Source of the DNA: Candidatus Aegiribacteria sp. MLS_C | GTDB lineage: Bacteria; Fermentibacterota; Fermentibacteria; Fermentibacterales; JCC-6 | NCBI GenBank assembly: GCA_002030045.1 | Contig: LQBI01000033.1 | Location: 56,240 to 120,239, forward strand | Length of the DNA stretch: 64,000 bases | Direction of reading: 5' to 3' | Shown here: piece after piece, positions 61,288 to 64,000 of the stretch | Layout: every line of letters starts with the position of its first letter | Numbering within the stretch: position 1 is the first letter of the stretch | The notes under the pieces: generated by a model | What the model was told of the DNA's origin: nothing | Databases searched by the model: none | What the model saw: the letters and a program-made list of their open reading frames with translations, nothing else | Position numbers and translations under genes: made by a program

Positions 61288-63498
61288 ATGCACACCATTG
61301 CGATACTGCTGAGTATGCTTTCGATGTTCACCAGCCCGGAGACAGGCTGCGTTCTGCCGGTCCATGACGGGCCGATCCAGGGGTTCGCTGTGGCCGGCGG
61401 ACCTCCCGCTTCCTCAGGTTACGGCGAATGGACCGGATCCGGCCCCTGGGGAGGAAACATCAAGGGACTGGCAACCTCCCCGGCAGACAGCACCGTGGTC
61501 ATTGCCGGCTGCGGCTTCTCCATGGCCTCCGACGCGGGAGGCATCTGGCGCAGCACCGACGGCGGCGTCACCTGGACCGGCAGCGAACTGAACCCCATAC
61601 AGGTGAACGCAGTATGTTCCGGAGGGCTTTCCGATCCCTACACCTTCTACGCGGGGACCAGGACTGGACTGTACGTCTCCGTGGACAACGGCGTCAGCTG
61701 GTCGCCGGTCCTGGGAATGCCCACCCAGTACGTCATAGGCATTGGGGTCAACTGCTACGACCCGGACATCCTGATCGCAGGGCTCTCGTCAGGCAACGGC
61801 ATAAGGAGGTCCACCGACGGCGGCGACACCTGGCAGGAGGTGGGCCTCAGTCAGGGTTACATGAAGGGTTTCGGATGCGACCCACAGCATCCCGACACCA
61901 TGTACGTGGCCATGTCGGGACTCGACTGGTCCGTCTACCGCTCCACCGACTGGGGCGCGACCTGGTCTCCGGTGGGGCCGGCGGGTTCCGGTTGGGGACT
62001 CCTGGTTGCTCCCTTCGGCTCCGGCGAGACCATCATCGCCACCACCTCCGACGGCTTCTACATGAGCACCGACAGCGGAACCAGCTGGGACCTGGTGGTC
62101 CCCGGCACCAGCTACGCCCCGGCGGTGAGCGACGGCTCCAACCTCTACGCTCCCGTCATATCCGACGGAGGGGTATACGAGAGCGTCGACGGCGGAGCCA
62201 CATGGGACCTCAATACCTGGGGCATCGTGGCATCATACTGGCAGGCCGGCTGCGCCAGTTCCATGGGGTATCTGGCCGGGCACTACGGAGGGATATACAG
62301 GACTCCCGCCACAGGCAGCTGCTACACAGTATCGCAGGAGGGAGTATCCAACGCCTTCGTGCACACGGTGTCCTACGATTCGGCGGACGGCGTCCTGCTG
62401 GCTGGAGGCGAGCACCACGGTCTCTGGAGGAGCTTGGACGACGGGCAGACCTGGGAGATAGTAGACCCGGGTCCGGCCAGCTGGGTCATATACGACATCG
62501 CACCGGAGTCCGACATGCAATACACCGGCCCGGTGAGGTACGCCGCCACAGACGACGGAGTCTTCAGGTCTGATGATTCAGGCGACACCTGGGCACAGGT
62601 CGGGCTCTCAGGCACGCAGGTCTCCAGCGTGGCCTTCGATCCCGAAGACCCGGAAAGGGCCTGGGCAGGGACCGCCTCCTCCGGAATACAATACACTACC
62701 GACGGCGGGGCAGGCTGGGCCCCGGGCAGCGGCCTGCCATTCGCCCTCTACCCCTCCATCGAACTCATCGACCTGCCCTCCGGGGACCTCAGGGTGCTGG
62801 CGGCCTTCCAGCAGCTGGGCGGAGGGGTCTACTACTCCGACGACGGCGGGCTCACCTACAGCCTCTCATCCGTGCCGGGCACCTACCATCCGGACCTGTC
62901 CGCCAGGATGGGGCCGGATCCCATGGCCTACCTGGCCACCGACGGCGGTGTCTACAGGTCCTGGGACAGGGGAGCGACCTGGGAGGCCTGCCCCGGTTCC
63001 TCCGGACTCATGTGGACGGTACAGGGCAGCCTGAACGACAACGTCTTCGCCGGCACAAACGGGAACGGCGTCAGGTGGAGCCCCGACCTGGGCGACACCT
63101 GGCAGCCGCTGAACTCGGGAATAGAGAGCAGGGTCGTATGGGACGTGGTCTACGGGGACGGCCCCACGCAGCTGTTCGCCGGGCTCCGCGGATTCGGGGT
63201 CGTGGAACTCACCGACGACCAGCTGGGCATGGGACAGGAAACCGGACCGACCGGCGGAATTGCCGTCTCCGTGTATCCGAATCCTTCGATGGGCAGTGTC
63301 ACTCTCTCGGTTGCTGGACCGGAGAGCGGCGCATCGGTGTCAGTGTACTCCTCGGAGGGCAGGCTCATCTACAGCTCCCCTGCAGGCGACGGGGAGAGCC
63401 TGGTATGGGATCCTCAGGACGCTCCTTCGGGCATCTACCTGGTCAGGGCGTCCGACGGATCACGGACCGTCAGTTCGAAGCTTGTGCTGATACGGTAG
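61288..63498 (+). CDS. Secreted BNR/Asp-box repeat propeller protein with type IX-like C-terminal domain
   Basis: A 736-residue exported protein (signal MHTIAILLSMLSMFT). Many Asp-box motifs of the form S-x-D-G-G-x-T-W occur about every 45 residues (STDGGVTW, SVDNGVSW, STDGGDTW, STDWGATW, STDSGTSW, SVDGGATW, SLDDGQTW, SDDSGDTW), suggesting a large or double propeller like VPS10/sialidase-type proteins. No catalytic sialidase residues are evident. The C-terminal 85 residues (VSVYPNPSMGSVTLSV ... PSGIYLVRASDGS) are a type IX sorting-like domain. GGAGGATGAG precedes the ATG. Confidence 0.9.
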   Translation: MHTIAILLSMLSMFTSPETGCVLPVHDGPIQGFAVAGGPPASSGYGEWTGSGPWGGNIKGLATSPADSTVVIAGCGFSMASDAGGIWRSTDGGVTWTGSELNPIQVNAVCSGGLSDPYTFYAGTRTGLYVSVDNGVSWSPVLGMPTQYVIGIGVNCYDPDILIAGLSSGNGIRRSTDGGDTWQEVGLSQGYMKGFGCDPQHPDTMYVAMSGLDWSVYRSTDWGATWSPVGPAGSGWGLLVAPFGSGETIIATTSDGFYMSTDSGTSWDLVVPGTSYAPAVSDGSNLYAPVISDGGVYESVDGGATWDLNTWGIVASYWQAGCASSMGYLAGHYGGIYRTPATGSCYTVSQEGVSNAFVHTVSYDSADGVLLAGGEHHGLWRSLDDGQTWEIVDPGPASWVIYDIAPESDMQYTGPVRYAATDDGVFRSDDSGDTWAQVGLSGTQVSSVAFDPEDPERAWAGTASSGIQYTTDGGAGWAPGSGLPFALYPSIELIDLPSGDLRVLAAFQQLGGGVYYSDDGGLTYSLSSVPGTYHPDLSARMGPDPMAYLATDGGVYRSWDRGATWEACPGSSGLMWTVQGSLNDNVFAGTNGNGVRWSPDLGDTWQPLNSGIESRVVWDVVYGDGPTQLFAGLRGFGVVELTDDQLGMGQETGPTGGIAVSVYPNPSMGSVTLSVAGPESGASVSVYSSEGRLIYSSPAGDGESLVWDPQDAPSGIYLVRASDGSRTVSSKLVLIR

Positions 63499-63521
63499 AC
63501 GGGCCGGGAAGCCGGTAACGG

Positions 63522-63552
63522 AAGAAGGGCGGGAGGATATCCCGCCCTTCTT
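63522..63552 (+). terminator. Strong terminator after the BNR-repeat gene
   Basis: AAGAAGGGCGGGA (63522-63534) and TCCCGCCCTTCTT (63540-63552) form a 13-bp perfect stem with a five-base loop. The tail AACTGACTTTGCTTTTT becomes T-rich 8-17 bases later. Confidence 0.8.
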
Positions 63553-63603
63553 AACTGACTTTGCTTTTTAGTGCAAGATGCATATACTATTATTAATGGC
63601 CTT

Positions 63604-64000
63604 TCAAAATTTTGCATCCACAAGATCTCTTATCCTGAGGAACATGTATTCCTGATCCCTGAGGCCACAGGTGTTCTTCAACAGCCTTCTGATCTTTCCA
63701 TTGAAAGCTTCCAGCTTTGCCGATGTGAGCGGCCACTTGAACCAGTTCAGGATGTGCTCCTTCATTCTGATGAGCCACTTTGCAGTGTTCTCAAACACTT
63801 TCACGCCGGAGTTTTCTGCCTTGATGAGCCAGTTATCCAGGTGTCTGCTCGCCTCACTTCTGGTTTTCAAAGACCAGAGTGAGGAGAGCTCTTCCTTGAG
63901 ATAGTAGGCGATGTACAGGGGCTGATTGTTCCTCAGGGCCTCATCCAGAGCTTCCATGCTGTTAACCTGGAGATTGCCCCTGCTGGTGAGCAGTAGCCAC
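63604..64000 (-). mobile_element. ISL3-family transposase, C-terminal part (5' end outside window)
   Basis: The frame is open from the right edge to TGA at 63606-63604. The first in-window codons read LLLTSRGNLQVNSMEALDEA and then YYLKEELSSLW, the helical region near the end of the DDE catalytic domain. It closes with FKWPLTSAKLEAFNGKIRRL and GLRDQEYMFLRIRDL, the conserved E-x-x-N-x-K-I-K and G-x-R-x-x-x-x-x-x-R-I blocks of ISL3 transposases. An internal ATG at 63957 is not the true start. Base composition is clearly more AT-rich than the neighbouring genes, consistent with transfer. The element's end must lie between the terminator (63552) and 63604; no inverted repeat can be assigned from one end. 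Confidence 0.85.

Noticed and set aside
61065-61331. Minus-strand 88-codon frame ending at the MFS start (GTGA overlap), or its last 33 codons from an internal ATG
   Set aside because: The upstream part overlaps the BNR gene's promoter and start; the short version has plausible composition but no ribosome-binding site or known family. Not safe to call.
1-64000. tRNA, rRNA, CRISPR arrays, prophage
   Set aside because: Intergenic gaps are short and none shows a cloverleaf, rRNA sequence, regular spaced repeats or phage structural genes.

Overview
This window comes from a GC-rich, Gram-negative, probably anaerobic bacterium. Outer-membrane biology is shown by an LpxH-type lipid A hydrolase (cut by the left edge), a TamA/TamB pair, TolC, an outer-membrane beta-barrel and several lipoproteins. 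Anaerobic metabolism is suggested by a B12-dependent (class II) ribonucleotide reductase and a four-part 2-oxoacid:ferredoxin oxidoreductase. At least three secreted proteins end in a type IX-secretion-like C-terminal domain, which points to the FCB (Fibrobacteres-Chlorobi-Bacteroidetes) superphylum or one of its candidate phyla. This assignment is an inference; no marker gene was searched. Arg is largely AGG and Ile often ATA despite the high GC, and TTG/GTG starts are common.

Layout. 1-2174 (minus): lpxH, then an ECF sigma factor, a zinc-finger anti-sigma factor, a one-TM protein and a thioredoxin-like lipoprotein. 2481-7434 (plus): nrdJ, a PC4-like ssDNA-binding protein, tex. 9942-7453 (minus): rqcH, a cyclic-nucleotide-binding protein, cdd. 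10060-22006 (plus): a tightly packed, mostly translationally coupled run of yicC, a gmk-coaB fusion, family-4 UDG, dnaB, radA, PIN/TRAM, ispDF, dedA, glgA, a Yip1-like protein and tolC; fabD follows after a terminator-like hairpin. 24372-23083 (minus): a ThiD-zinc ribbon-Nudix fusion. 24495-29958 (plus): tamA-tamB. 29991-33718 (minus): two secreted proteins, a subtilisin-like protease and a HIT protein. 33764-34504 (plus): 3-methyladenine DNA glycosylase. 37032-34382 (minus): a Gfo/Idh/MocA oxidoreductase, a degenerate ABC ATPase and its membrane partner. 37340-40735 (plus): clpB and a membrane protein. 41403-45860 (plus): a secreted FN3/metallo-beta-lactamase lipoprotein, then korD-korA-korBC. 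45970-48252 (minus): an FG-GAP secreted protein and ndk. 48370-56788 (plus): an outer-membrane protein, a PAS/GAF sensor with a degenerate kinase-like end, leuS and a small redox-type cluster. 61068-56902 (minus): hydrolase, beta-propeller lipoprotein, secreted protein, MFS exporter. 61288-63498 (plus): a BNR-repeat secreted protein. 63604-64000 (minus): an ISL3-type transposase cut by the right edge.

Most of the content is housekeeping (replication, repair, translation quality control, isoprenoid, fatty-acid and cofactor synthesis) in compact operons. The unusual material is an undescribed-looking family of about 57-bp palindromic intergenic repeats with 9-bp inverted ends that tends to sit at stop codons, a set of 20-bp-phased palindromes upstream of lpxH, two unexpected enzyme fusions (Gmk-CoaB, ThiD-Nudix), an ABC ATPase and a sensor kinase that appear to have lost their catalytic motifs, and a tex gene with no ordinary start codon. 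No tRNA, rRNA, CRISPR array or recognisable riboswitch was seen.
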